DNA of 64,000 nt from Bacteroidales bacterium (GTDB lineage: Bacteria; Bacteroidota; Bacteroidia; Bacteroidales; UBA932), in NCBI GenBank assembly GCA_017555965.1, contig JAFZFH010000048.1, positions 1 through 64,000 on the forward strand, written 5' to 3'. The notes below the pieces were generated by a model. It saw only the letters and a list, made by a program, of their open reading frames with translations. It searched no databases and was not told the DNA's origin. Shown piece after piece: positions 1 through 6,621 of the stretch (the stretch's first letter is position 1; the number at the start of each line of letters is the position of its first letter). A program made the translations under genes and the position numbers.

Positions 1-51
1 GGCTACGCCTACGATGAAGTCAATGCATTGATAAATACTTTTTTTAAATAA
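1..51 (+). CDS. 3' end of a probable host gene (partial)
   Basis: The window opens inside an open frame that ends with TAA at 49-51; the last 16 residues read GYAYDEVNALINTFFK. It is followed at once by a strong hairpin terminator and faces another gene end on the minus strand. I cannot identify the protein. The convergent arrangement with a shared terminator is typical of chromosome, so I take it as flanking host DNA, not phage. Confidence 0.4.
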   Translation, partial: GYAYDEVNALINTFFK

Positions 52-55
52 AACG

Positions 56-89
56 AAAAGGTCCCATCTCTTACGAGTTGGGACCTTTT
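56..89. terminator. Bidirectional hairpin terminator between convergent gene ends
   Basis: A perfect 11-bp stem (AAAAGGTCCCA at 56-66, TGGGACCTTTT at 79-89) with a 12-nt loop. The A-run on one side and T-run on the other make it usable in both directions. It sits between the plus-strand frame ending at 51 and the minus-strand frame ending at 106. Confidence 0.75.
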
Positions 90-105
90 GATTTATGATA
101 GCTTA

Positions 106-189
106 TTACTTAGCAGCCTTGATAGCAGCCTGAGCAGCAGCAATTGAGTGTTGAATATCAGCGTGTTCCGGTAATGCTCTAAATGGGTT
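106..189 (-). pseudogene. 3' end of a probable host gene cut by the prophage (candidate attL side)
   Basis: Read on the minus strand, an open frame ends in tandem TAA codons at about 103-108 and has the alanine-rich tail HSIAAAQAAIKAAK. Going upstream the frame closes at a stop at 190-192, so only a C-terminal stub is present. With a tyrosine integrase at the far end of the window, the simplest reading is that the phage inserted into the 3' part of this gene and the junction lies near 165-195. The gene family was not recognised and the core site cannot be defined without the right junction. Confidence 0.35.
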
Positions 190-195
190 TCAGGG

Positions 196-375
196 TTATT
201 GGGGCTTTATAATTCCTTGCGGACTTACCCACTCTTTTTTCCATTTGTCGAACATGATCGCCGTGTCTGCTCCAGTTCTGCAGTATCTTCCGTTGAGGGC
301 GATGATGTATAATAAAGCGACGCCAATGATGATTAGTATCGCTTTTATGTACCTTGTGCTCTTGTCCTTATCCAT
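196..375 (-). CDS. Small membrane protein, 59 aa
   Basis: ATG at 373-375 and TAA at 196-198. The protein has a charged N-terminus (MDKDKSTRY), one clear membrane helix at about residues 9-27, and a basic C-terminal half (RYCRTGADTAIMFDKWKKEW). It lies just downstream of another small membrane protein and the repressor on the same strand, so it is probably expressed with them in the lysogen. Possible roles are a lysogenic conversion or exclusion protein, but nothing in the sequence proves this. It is the outermost phage gene on this side. Confidence 0.6.
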   Translation of the reverse strand: MDKDKSTRYIKAILIIIGVALLYIIALNGRYCRTGADTAIMFDKWKKEWVSPQGIIKPQ

Positions 376-393
376 AGATTGACGAGGTGTTTG

Positions 394-777
394 TTATAAG
401 GCTGAAATGAAGGTTAGTATTGCGGTTATTGCCCCGATTAGTATAGTGGCAAATATGCTCCACTTTACAAGCTTGTTATTTTGCTTCATGGCGGACATTT
501 GTTCAGTATGCCTTTCGGCGGCGATTCTTTCCATCCTTTCCTTTTCGCTCCATGCTCCGCTTTGTGCAAAGATCCGACCTATATCATTTATCGTAAATAT
601 GGGAGCTGCGCCATTACACTGATAGGATGTTGTTCCGTATGGCGTGAGCAAATCAAGCGCCTCAATTAGTAAATCGGCGTCGTTAGTTGAAACAGAGGAT
701 GGGTAACAATGGCCTCCTGCTGTTAGTGCGGCTTCTTTCAGGATGCTTTCCGCCAACTGTTTTGCGTTGCTATTCAT
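394..777 (-). CDS. Putative tail-anchored membrane protein, 127 aa, next to the repressor
   Basis: A soluble N-terminal part (residues 1-85) is followed by a short charged helix and one C-terminal membrane helix (about 104-125, WSIFATILIGAITAILTFISAL). The start codon overlaps the stop of the repressor gene (TAATG), so the two are translationally coupled and co-expressed in the lysogen. No family recognised. Its position beside a repressor suggests a lysogen-expressed function such as superinfection exclusion; this is inference. Confidence 0.75.
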   Translation of the reverse strand: MNSNAKQLAESILKEAALTAGGHCYPSSVSTNDADLLIEALDLLTPYGTTSYQCNGAAPIFTINDIGRIFAQSGAWSEKERMERIAAERHTEQMSAMKQNNKLVKWSIFATILIGAITAILTFISAL

Positions 778-1166
778 TATTTATTCAAAATCTGAATTAC
801 TTTATCCTTTAGCCCCATCTTGATAAATTCGTCAGGAGTCACGTCAAGCTCTACTATAACTCTTGTAGAATTTCCTTTGTCTGATCTGAGGGAAAGATTT
901 TCCTTTCGCAGGGATTCTATTTCCCTTTCGGCTTTGGAAAGCTTTTCCTGAATTTCGGCAATACGGCATACATCCTCTTCCTCGAAGAAATAGGATACAG
1001 GGATATTGAAAATTGTCGAACACTCGCGGAGGATAGATGTGTTAACATCCTCCTTTTCAACCATTTCATATACGGCAGGGCGAGTTCTATTGAGTCGCCT
1101 TGCAAGTTCTGCGAGGGATATGCCGTCCCTTTCGCATAATTGTTTGATTTTAAGACCGATACTCAT
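777..1166 (-). CDS. C1-like phage repressor, HTH plus coiled coil
   Basis: 129 aa. Residues 4-60 form an XRE/Cro-C1 helix-turn-helix (ISLAELARRLNRTRPAVYEM, then a helix ending in VSYFFEEED). Residues 65-95 are a coiled coil likely used for dimerisation, and the C-terminus is a small alpha/beta tail. There is no LexA-type serine-lysine protease domain, so induction would not work by simple self-cleavage. The gene is transcribed away from the Cro-like gene at 1293, with a promoter and a palindrome in between, the usual lysogeny switch layout. The fold assignment is firm; the role as main repressor is inferred from position. Confidence 0.8.
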   Translation of the reverse strand: MSIGLKIKQLCERDGISLAELARRLNRTRPAVYEMVEKEDVNTSILRECSTIFNIPVSYFFEEEDVCRIAEIQEKLSKAEREIESLRKENLSLRSDKGNSTRVIVELDVTPDEFIKMGLKDKVIQILNK

Positions 1167-1206
1167 ATAGAGATAAAATTTTCTTTACAATTAGTTAAGT
1201 TTTTCC

Positions 1207-1236
1207 TTGCATATTGAAAAGAAAAACCTATCTTTG
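1207..1236 (+). promoter_or_regulatory. Bacteroidales-type early promoter
   Basis: TTG at 1207-1209, 19 nt, then TATCTTTG at 1229-1236. This matches the known Bacteroidales sigma-factor consensus (TTTG region at -33, TAnnTTTG at -7). Transcription would start near 1243 and read into the Cro-like gene at 1293 and on through the early operon. Confidence 0.7.
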
Positions 1237-1263
1237 CAACGTTTTCAATTATATCACTGACTG

Positions 1264-1278
1264 ATTACAGTCTGTAAT
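1264..1278. promoter_or_regulatory. Palindromic candidate operator
   Basis: A perfect 7-bp inverted repeat around one base: ATTACAG T CTGTAAT. It lies about 20 bp downstream of the expected start of the early promoter and before the Cro-like start codon, where a bound dimer would block early transcription. The neighbouring HTH repressor is the natural candidate ligand. Confidence 0.55.
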
Positions 1279-1292
1279 GAAGTAGATTAAGG

Positions 1293-1547
1293 ATGCAAAG
1301 TAAAGAAAATTCTACCACAGATGCAAGGACATTCCCGGAGATTTGGAAGTCCCTAACACAGTATGAGCAACGTAATCTCCGCGCGGAGATTGTGCATGCT
1401 ACAAAATGCACAACGGTAACTATATATCGTTGGCAGACAGGGGAGACCACCCCAAGTTCGCAGCCGGCTAAAGATAAGGTTGCGCAAGTCGTCTCAAAAT
1501 TCCTTGGTCGCAGGTGTTTCGCATACACCTTATTCCCCAACAAGTAG
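1293..1547 (+). CDS. Cro-like small DNA-binding protein, 84 aa
   Basis: First gene of the rightward early operon. Residues 14-70 look like a compact helical DNA-binding fold (FPEIWKSLTQYEQRNLR, then VTIYRWQTGETTP, which resembles a recognition helix and wing). It is placed opposite the repressor behind the early promoter and the palindrome. I infer a Cro-type antirepressor role; a direct family match was not certain from sequence alone. Confidence 0.65.
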   Translation: MQSKENSTTDARTFPEIWKSLTQYEQRNLRAEIVHATKCTTVTIYRWQTGETTPSSQPAKDKVAQVVSKFLGRRCFAYTLFPNK

Positions 1548-1571
1548 TATTCATGCTAAAGTAATACCGAT

Positions 1572-1940
1572 ATGAGAACAGGTTCAAAGGAGAGGATCAG
1601 GCAAATCGCCCTCCGAATCCTCAGCGACGATGCATATGCGCTGCAGGATGATTATTCAGACGAGCAAATCGCCGACTTGGTGACAAGCGTTGTCTCGCAT
1701 TTCAAATTTCACTCAACTACCCCTTGCATCAGGACATTCGCAGACGGAGAGTTGTTGATTAAGGTCAGGAACGAACTCACAGGATCAAGTGTGAGTATTT
1801 CTAATGGGGGGGGCACAGGGTTGTCTAACAGCCTTGCATACATCATCCAGCTACACGAGGAAGAAAACGAGGACGAGGTAAAGGAAACGATTGAAATGCT
1901 CGACGAGGCTTACTGCGCTTTGATGAATTATTATGCATAA
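1572..1940 (+). CDS. Hypothetical early protein, 122 aa
   Basis: An N-terminal helical part (residues 1-45), a middle segment with a beta-like stretch (DGELLIKVRNELTGSSVSIS), and a very acidic C-terminal helix. The middle contains a Gly-Gly-Gly turn coded by a run of eight G at 1806-1813, one of three long G tracts in this window. No family recognised. Part of the early operon by orientation and close spacing. Confidence 0.7.
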   Translation: MRTGSKERIRQIALRILSDDAYALQDDYSDEQIADLVTSVVSHFKFHSTTPCIRTFADGELLIKVRNELTGSSVSISNGGGTGLSNSLAYIIQLHEEENEDEVKETIEMLDEAYCALMNYYA

Positions 1941-1959
1941 CCGATAAACCCATAGTACC

Positions 1960-2208
1960 ATGAAAAAGAATCAGAGAATAATCGACGTATTGTTGGCAAT
2001 AGTATTTGTATTCGGCTTTGTTATGACAGTTAGCGACGGCTTTAAGGAGTTCTTCGGATGCACTCAGGCTGTTCAATATCTTGCCAACTTCATATACATA
2101 GTGGTCGTGCTCCCTGCCTGTATAACTTGCAGTTCTTTCCCTCAGTGGGTAAATCCTGAGCTCTTTTGCGAGGGTACCGATAGCGCCGCGGAGGAGCGCA
2201 AGGTATGA
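1960..2208 (+). CDS. Small membrane protein, 82 aa
   Basis: Two hydrophobic segments, at about residues 8-25 (IDVLLAIVFVFGFVMTV) and 40-57 (LANFIYIVVVLPACITC), joined by a short loop. The stop overlaps the start of the next gene (ATGA), supporting the call. A competing minus-strand frame over 1843-2211 lacks such coupling and is judged a shadow. Function unknown. Confidence 0.6.
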   Translation: MKKNQRIIDVLLAIVFVFGFVMTVSDGFKEFFGCTQAVQYLANFIYIVVVLPACITCSSFPQWVNPELFCEGTDSAAEERKV

Positions 2209-2471
2209 CAATGATTCAGTTCTCCGACAAGATGGTCACTTATGAAACTTTCATGAATGATCTTTCCGCGCGAATAGTCGCCCAGATAAAAAGCACACAG
2301 AATGATCCTGAGTATGTTTCCCAGAAGCAGGCGTACAGGATTTTCGGCAGAGCCAATGTTGAGAGGTGGCGCAGACAGGATAAGGTACATCCGCGCAGAC
2401 GACCCGGCAAGCTTGAGTATTCAATGGTAGAGCTTCGCAAGTTACAGAGTGTTTCACAAGATTATTATTAG
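2205..2471 (+). CDS. MerR/excisionase-like small HTH protein, 88 aa
   Basis: The C-terminal half reads VSQKQAYRIFGRANVERWRRQDKV with a basic patch (HPRRRPGK), then YSMVELRKL. This is the pattern of winged-helix excisionase/MerR-like domains in Bacteroidales mobile elements: helix, recognition helix with WRRQ, wing, then a closing helix. It begins with an ATGA overlap on the previous gene. Likely a DNA-binding architectural or regulatory protein; whether it is the phage excisionase is not shown. Confidence 0.65.
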   Translation: MTMIQFSDKMVTYETFMNDLSARIVAQIKSTQNDPEYVSQKQAYRIFGRANVERWRRQDKVHPRRRPGKLEYSMVELRKLQSVSQDYY

Positions 2472-2478
2472 TTCTAAT

Positions 2479-2754
2479 ATGAGTTGTCCAGAATGCAAGC
2501 CATATGGGCTGTCAAGCTGCCCTATGTGCGAAGAGCCGCCGAAAGAGTGCCCGTCATGCAGGGGCTTCGGCGTGGTTGATTGCACAGCCCTCAATATAGC
2601 CACCGATGAAGAGGTGGACGTGACACAGGAAACGTTCTATTGCTTACCCTCTACACGTATGGAGGCAGAGCAGAAGAGACAGAACTATATCAGACTTAAT
2701 AAGGAGCCATGCCACAGATGTGGAGGCTCCGGAAAGGTCTGGGAAAAAGAATAG
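2479..2754 (+). CDS. DnaJ-type zinc-ribbon small protein, about 91 aa
   Basis: Three CxxC pairs and a CxxCxGxG pair: MSCPECKPYGLSSCPMC, CPSCRGFG, and CHRCGGSG near the C-terminus. These resemble the DnaJ cysteine-rich zinc repeats, which bind zinc and mediate protein contacts. I place the start at 2479 (MSCPEC) because the upstream in-frame ATG at 2449 lies inside the previous gene and adds ten unrelated residues. Exact role unknown. Confidence 0.65.
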   Translation: MSCPECKPYGLSSCPMCEEPPKECPSCRGFGVVDCTALNIATDEEVDVTQETFYCLPSTRMEAEQKRQNYIRLNKEPCHRCGGSGKVWEKE

Positions 2755-2934
2755 AGTCCCGCTGAGAGGTGCGACTAAGACCGGAAATAGGATGTTGTGA
2801 ATAAATCGTAAAAGAGTACCATTAGTTAAGATTTCATAAGGTTGCGGGCGCCTCCGGTCTGCGCCCCATACGAAAGCAATTGCCCCGCTGCATAAGGTTT
2901 AGGTTTTAGTACATCTGGGTTAGGGGCAACCCAA

Positions 2935-2968
2935 CCCTGCGACGCTTGATCGTGTCGCAGGGAGCCAA
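2935..2968 (+). promoter_or_regulatory. Stem-loop followed by GGGAGCCAA, copy 1
   Basis: CCCTGCGAC (2935-2943) pairs perfectly with GTCGCAGGG (2954-2962) across a 10-nt loop. The right arm runs into GGGAGCCAA (2960-2968). An ATG follows at 2994, about 25 nt later. No T-run follows, so it is not a simple terminator. The same tail string recurs upstream of recT. Confidence 0.45.
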
Positions 2969-2993
2969 ACTCAATAAAAGTGATCCGTCACTT

Positions 2994-3059
2994 ATGATTA
3001 TTGCACCGTTAGCGCAAGGTACGGCCAGCGGACAACCTGAATGCGATGACAATCGTTAG
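2994..3059 (+). CDS. Possible 21-aa leader peptide
   Basis: Starts with ATG 26 nt after the first GGGAGCCAA motif and ends with TAG at 3057-3059, overlapping the next short frame. The peptide (MIIAPLAQGTASGQPECDDN plus R) matches no family I know. It could be a leader peptide linked to the preceding stem-loop. Low confidence. Confidence 0.2.
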   Translation: MIIAPLAQGTASGQPECDDNR

Positions 3060-3159
3060 ATACAGGTTCTCCAAGAAACCTAAAGACCGCATACATAGCG
3101 ACTCGGAGGACACTGCGGCAAACACCGTAATTCGCCCCGCTAAAGGGAAAGGCAGATAA
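3046..3159 (+). CDS. Possible 37-aa basic peptide
   Basis: ATG at 3046, TAA at 3157-3159, overlapping the preceding mini-ORF, which would allow coupling. Composition is basic and hydrophilic (MTIVRYRFSKKPKDRIHSDS, then ending in RPAKGKGR), consistent with a nucleic-acid-binding peptide. No family recognised. Codon use is not clearly different from chance. Confidence 0.3.
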   Translation: MTIVRYRFSKKPKDRIHSDSEDTAANTVIRPAKGKGR

Positions 3160-3258
3160 GCAATATGGTAGCGCGTATTGTAAGGTAATGACGAACATGA
3201 GTAGCAAGTATGACTTTTAATTCAGCGTTAAGTCGCTGACCTACATATAGAGTAATGT

Positions 3259-3321
3259 CCCGTGCTCTTGGGTCTGACTCAGGGCTGTAAGCGTTTACAT
3301 CGGAACACGCACGGGAGCCAA
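3259..3321 (+). promoter_or_regulatory. Stem-loop followed by GGGAGCCAA, copy 2, upstream of recT
   Basis: CCCGTGC (3259-3265) pairs with GCACGGG (3309-3315) around a long loop, and the right arm continues into GGGAGCCAA (3313-3321), 26 nt before the recT start codon. The same tail follows the stem at 2935-2962, also about 25 nt before an ATG. The repeat suggests one regulator or RNA fold acting at both sites. Confidence 0.45.
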
Positions 3322-3347
3322 GTTAAACACACTTTAATTAACTTTCT

Positions 3348-4301
3348 ATGGGTAATATTAACATTACAGTTGAACGGCTCAATAGTTTGGGCGCGCTCAA
3401 CATCGTAAAGGATGAAGCCGTAAAGGCTCGTTTCATCCACATCTACAACACCATCACAAACACAGAGGATGGAGAGGCTTTCTATGAGAAGGAAAGCAGG
3501 CATTTTAACAGGATTATTTCAGAGAATGAATACCTGCAGAAGTGCACGCCGTTCTCTGTGTTCACATCATTCATCGACCTTGCGGTCTGCGGTTTGTCCG
3601 TGGAGCCGGGAGCTCGCGCAATGTGTTATCTTATTCCGCGCAGTTACAAGATTGCGACTCCTAACGGCAGGGATAGCTATGAATACCGTTGCAATCTTAC
3701 CATTTCAGGTTACGGCGAACTTGTGCTACGAATCAACTGTGGTCAGATCAGGCACGCCGACAATCCTGTAATCGTGTATGCAGAGGATGAATTCACGTTC
3801 TCGGATAAGGACGGACGTAAGTCTGTTTCATATTCATGCAGGTATCCGCACGCTTCCGGACATGTCATTGCAGGCTTCATGCGTATCACTCGTAATGACG
3901 GTTCGATTGACTATGCTGTCATGTTTGAAGAGGACTGGATGCGCCTGCAGAGCTATTCGGGCAAGAACAACAAGTACTGGGATAAGGAGAAGCAGGCTTA
4001 TGTCGAGCGTCCTAACGCTCTCTATTCAAGCGGAGTCAATGGTGGTATTGATACCGGCTTCCTTTCTTCCAAGATCATCAAGCACGCATTCAAGACTTAT
4101 CCGAAAGTCAAAATCGGTAAGTCAACACAGCTTGAAACTGAAATGGAAGAGCCTGTAAGCATGGATGATATTTACGGAGTTGAAGACCCTGTGGGCAATC
4201 CTCCGGCACAGCCTGCTGCGTTCGGCGATGAGCCTGATATGTCGGGCGGCGTCAAGGTTGACCCTCAGGTTGCGGCAGGGCAGGATGATGGCGCATTCTA
4301 A
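3348..4301 (+). CDS. recT: RecT-family single-strand annealing protein
   Basis: 317 aa. The core at residues 60-240 has RecT hallmarks: AVCGLSVEPGARAMCYLIPR, NLTISGYGELVLR, and a C-terminal part ending the fold near HAFKTYPKVKIG. The last 70 residues are an acidic Pro/Gly-rich tail. RecT anneals complementary single strands and works with a 5'-3' exonuclease in phage recombination. The candidate exonuclease is encoded two genes downstream (5518-6180). The gene opens a tightly packed operon of DNA-metabolism genes. Confidence 0.9.
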   Translation: MGNINITVERLNSLGALNIVKDEAVKARFIHIYNTITNTEDGEAFYEKESRHFNRIISENEYLQKCTPFSVFTSFIDLAVCGLSVEPGARAMCYLIPRSYKIATPNGRDSYEYRCNLTISGYGELVLRINCGQIRHADNPVIVYAEDEFTFSDKDGRKSVSYSCRYPHASGHVIAGFMRITRNDGSIDYAVMFEEDWMRLQSYSGKNNKYWDKEKQAYVERPNALYSSGVNGGIDTGFLSSKIIKHAFKTYPKVKIGKSTQLETEMEEPVSMDDIYGVEDPVGNPPAQPAAFGDEPDMSGGVKVDPQVAAGQDDGAF

Positions 4302-4313
4302 AGATGTAAAGCT

Positions 4314-5516
4314 ATGGCAAACGAATTAACAATGGTGACCACCGAGAATATCTCGGTGATCACTCAAAATGCACCACAGGCATACCAGAACAATAAGACA
4401 TCCCATGACAGATGTATAGAGTTCGGTCAGAGCCTGCTTAACAGAGTCAGGGCGGAAGGCATGACTGACGAGCTGGATCAAGAGATTGCTACCTTTATTG
4501 ACAGGGCGCGTAAGACTGTCAAGAAGATGAACGACGGTCGTGCTCCTATCACAAAGCTGTTTGATGAATTCCGTAAGGTGTTCACAACTATGGAGAATGA
4601 TGTGGACGTCACAAAATCCGGTAGCATTCCGGCGCTTCTGCAGGAAGAACGTAATAAGTATGCAAGAAAGAAAGCCGCTGAGGAAGCAGCGCGTAGAGCA
4701 GAGGAGGAGCGCAAGCATCTTGCAGAGCAGGCGCGTAAAAAATATCGCGCTGACTTGATGGATGATTATCAGAGGCAGTTTAATACTTATGTCGGCCAGA
4801 TATTGAACGGATTGACGCAACTCAATTCTTCTCTGTCGCTTGACAATTGGGATGCAGTCACTGCCGAAATGAAAGGCGTGTCTGACGTACTCGCTCCAGC
4901 ATGGATAGAGAGCGTGTATTCATCTGTCCTGCGCCCCGTAAACCTCACATTGGAACAGCAGAGTGAAATCCGTAATTCTGTGGCTGCAGAGTTGCGTCCA
5001 CGTTTTGAAGAGCAATTCAAGTGGGAGGTCGGAGAACATAAGTCACAGTTGCTGGCGAGACTCCCGTCGAAGAAGCAGGAACTTGAATCTGCTGCCAAAG
5101 CTTCCGCAGAAGAGGCGGCACGAATTCAGGCGGAAATGCAGGCACGCGAAGCGGCGGAGGCTGCTCGTCAAGAACAGGAGCGCAGAGAGCGTGAGGAGCA
5201 GGAAAGGCGTATGCGTGAGACTGCTGGTCAGATTGCAGAAGTCGGGGGACTATTTGACAACGCAGCTGTGTCTGTTCCGTCATATCAGCCGAAGACTTCT
5301 GTCAAGAAGAAAATTACGCCTCTCAATGTCGAAGCTTTCCCAGTTATGTTCGCTTTCTGGTGGGAAGAAGTTGGACGTAAGATGACGGTAGAAGAGTTGT
5401 CTAAGCAGTTTAAGACTATTCAGACATTCTGCGACAAGCGCGCTAACGACAAGAGTAGTCCGGTATTCCTGCAAGACGAGAACATCTATTATGAGGATGA
5501 TATAAAAGCCAAATAG
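4314..5516 (+). CDS. Coiled-coil protein between recT and the exonuclease, 400 aa
   Basis: Residues 1-110 are helical and predicted soluble. Two highly charged coiled-coil stretches follow at about 113-150 (KKAAEEAARRAEEERKHL) and 255-310 (alternating AEEAAR and QEQERREREE). The C-terminal 75 residues form a separate small domain (FPVMFAFWWEEVGRKMTVEE). I do not recognise a named family. Its place inside the recombination operon suggests an accessory to RecT or the exonuclease, perhaps linking them to the replication machinery. Confidence 0.8.
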   Translation: MANELTMVTTENISVITQNAPQAYQNNKTSHDRCIEFGQSLLNRVRAEGMTDELDQEIATFIDRARKTVKKMNDGRAPITKLFDEFRKVFTTMENDVDVTKSGSIPALLQEERNKYARKKAAEEAARRAEEERKHLAEQARKKYRADLMDDYQRQFNTYVGQILNGLTQLNSSLSLDNWDAVTAEMKGVSDVLAPAWIESVYSSVLRPVNLTLEQQSEIRNSVAAELRPRFEEQFKWEVGEHKSQLLARLPSKKQELESAAKASAEEAARIQAEMQAREAAEAARQEQERREREEQERRMRETAGQIAEVGGLFDNAAVSVPSYQPKTSVKKKITPLNVEAFPVMFAFWWEEVGRKMTVEELSKQFKTIQTFCDKRANDKSSPVFLQDENIYYEDDIKAK

Positions 5517-5517
5517 C

Positions 5518-6180
5518 ATGAATCATAATCCAGACGAGTATTATAACAGGAGTGAGGTCAGTAACTCTGACCTCACCGAATTGAAGAACCTACTACATCC
5601 GCGCTTGCAGTTCGGTGATAGAGAAGCGGCGTTCAGATTCGGTACACTGGTAGATGCAATAATAACGGAGCCTAACAGGGTGAATTATTATCGCCTCACA
5701 GTAGATGATGTTCGGTATTCGGAGGACGAGTTTCGTCATGCTCAGGAAATGCACAGGGCATTATGTGCTGAGGCGCGTCACGATCAGTTCCTTGCAAAGG
5801 TGCTTGAGATTGCAGAGACGCAGCGGTTCATGGTGAACAAGCAGCAACAGTTTGAATACGGCGGTTTTCCGTTTGCCCTTGACACTCGTTGCAAGTGGGA
5901 TTGGTTCCTGCCGGTCATGAACTTCGGAGGCGATCTTAAGACTACGTTTGCGACATCGCAGAAGCAGTTTGACGAAGCTGTTGATTTCTTTGACTGGGAC
6001 AGGAGCCGCGCATGGTATATGGATATTGCTGGATCCGACAGGGATTTCATATATGCGATAAGCAAGAGTAACGGCTGCGTATTCAAGAAGTTCATCACCC
6101 GTGGTGATGAAACTTACAAGCGCGGTCGTGATAAATATGAAGAGCTGGCTTTCCAGTACTGGTGTCTGAATCTGATGTAA
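5518..6180 (+). CDS. RecE-like PD-(D/E)xK exonuclease
   Basis: 220 aa. The N-terminus YYNRSEVSNSDLTEL plus FRFGTLVDAIITEP is the start of the RecE/PDDEXK exonuclease fold, where His or Asp in GTLVDA helps bind metal. The catalytic core is at residues 121-145: LDTRCKWDW and GGDLKTTFATSQ, giving the D-x-K motif. Length fits the compact phage RecE-like family. It would resect 5' ends to give single strands for RecT. It starts 1 nt after the previous stop. Confidence 0.8.
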   Translation: MNHNPDEYYNRSEVSNSDLTELKNLLHPRLQFGDREAAFRFGTLVDAIITEPNRVNYYRLTVDDVRYSEDEFRHAQEMHRALCAEARHDQFLAKVLEIAETQRFMVNKQQQFEYGGFPFALDTRCKWDWFLPVMNFGGDLKTTFATSQKQFDEAVDFFDWDRSRAWYMDIAGSDRDFIYAISKSNGCVFKKFITRGDETYKRGRDKYEELAFQYWCLNLM

Positions 6181-6186
6181 CTAACT

Positions 6187-6621
6187 ATGAAGATATATTG
6201 CCAAGTTACCGCTCATGGGCTTGTGCCTATGTATGACAGCGACTATGACGAAAAGCAACGCCTGAGAGTCGGAGAGACCGTCTTGTGTGATATCACGAAG
6301 CCAAGGAACTACGAATTTCATAAGAAGTTCTTTGCTCTGGTACGCCTGACATATCAGAATCTTCCCGAGCGTCTGCATGTTATGCTGAACATTCAGAGCG
6401 AAGATGATATGCTTACTTGTCTCAAGCTTGACATCGGTCTTGCTTCCGTGATCTATCAGGGAGGCAGACATTTGATTAAGGTCGGCAGTATATCTTTTGC
6501 CTCAATGGATGAAACGGAATTTGAGGATTTTTACAATAAGTGCGTGGATGTGATTCTGTCGAAGTATCTGCGGGGTACAGAACGACAGGAGCTCATTGAC
6601 GAAATAGAGAAATTCAAATGA
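6187..6621 (+). CDS. DUF1367 family protein
   Basis: 144 aa. The string RNYEFHKKFFALVRLTYQNLPE at residues 40-60 is the signature of DUF1367, a small family in prophage recombination and replication clusters of enteric and Bacteroidales phages. The biochemical function is not established; the common neighbourhood suggests a recombination accessory. The stop overlaps the start of the helicase gene by 4 nt. Confidence 0.8.
   Translation: MKIYCQVTAHGLVPMYDSDYDEKQRLRVGETVLCDITKPRNYEFHKKFFALVRLTYQNLPERLHVMLNIQSEDDMLTCLKLDIGLASVIYQGGRHLIKVGSISFASMDETEFEDFYNKCVDVILSKYLRGTERQELIDEIEKFK

Larger units (their letters stand above)
2755..3347 (+). other. Structured 0.6-kb region without a confident gene
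   Basis: No long frame on either strand looks coding (a 69-aa minus frame at 2998-3207 is of poor quality). The stretch is rich in inverted repeats: GGGCGC/GCGCCC near 2850-2870, a 9-bp stem at 2935-2962, and a 7-bp stem at 3259-3315. Two stems are followed by the identical string GGGAGCCAA. It also holds short candidate ORFs (see below). It precedes the RecT operon and may be a regulatory leader, an antitermination region or a non-coding RNA. Confidence 0.5.

Noticed and set aside
1843-2211. A 122-aa minus-strand frame
   Set aside because: It covers two plus-strand genes that fit the operon with ATGA coupling, and its composition is poor.
2998-3207. A 69-aa minus-strand frame in the structured region
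   Set aside because: No promoter or coupling, composition like random translation of the opposite strand, and it conflicts with stems and plus-strand mini-ORFs.
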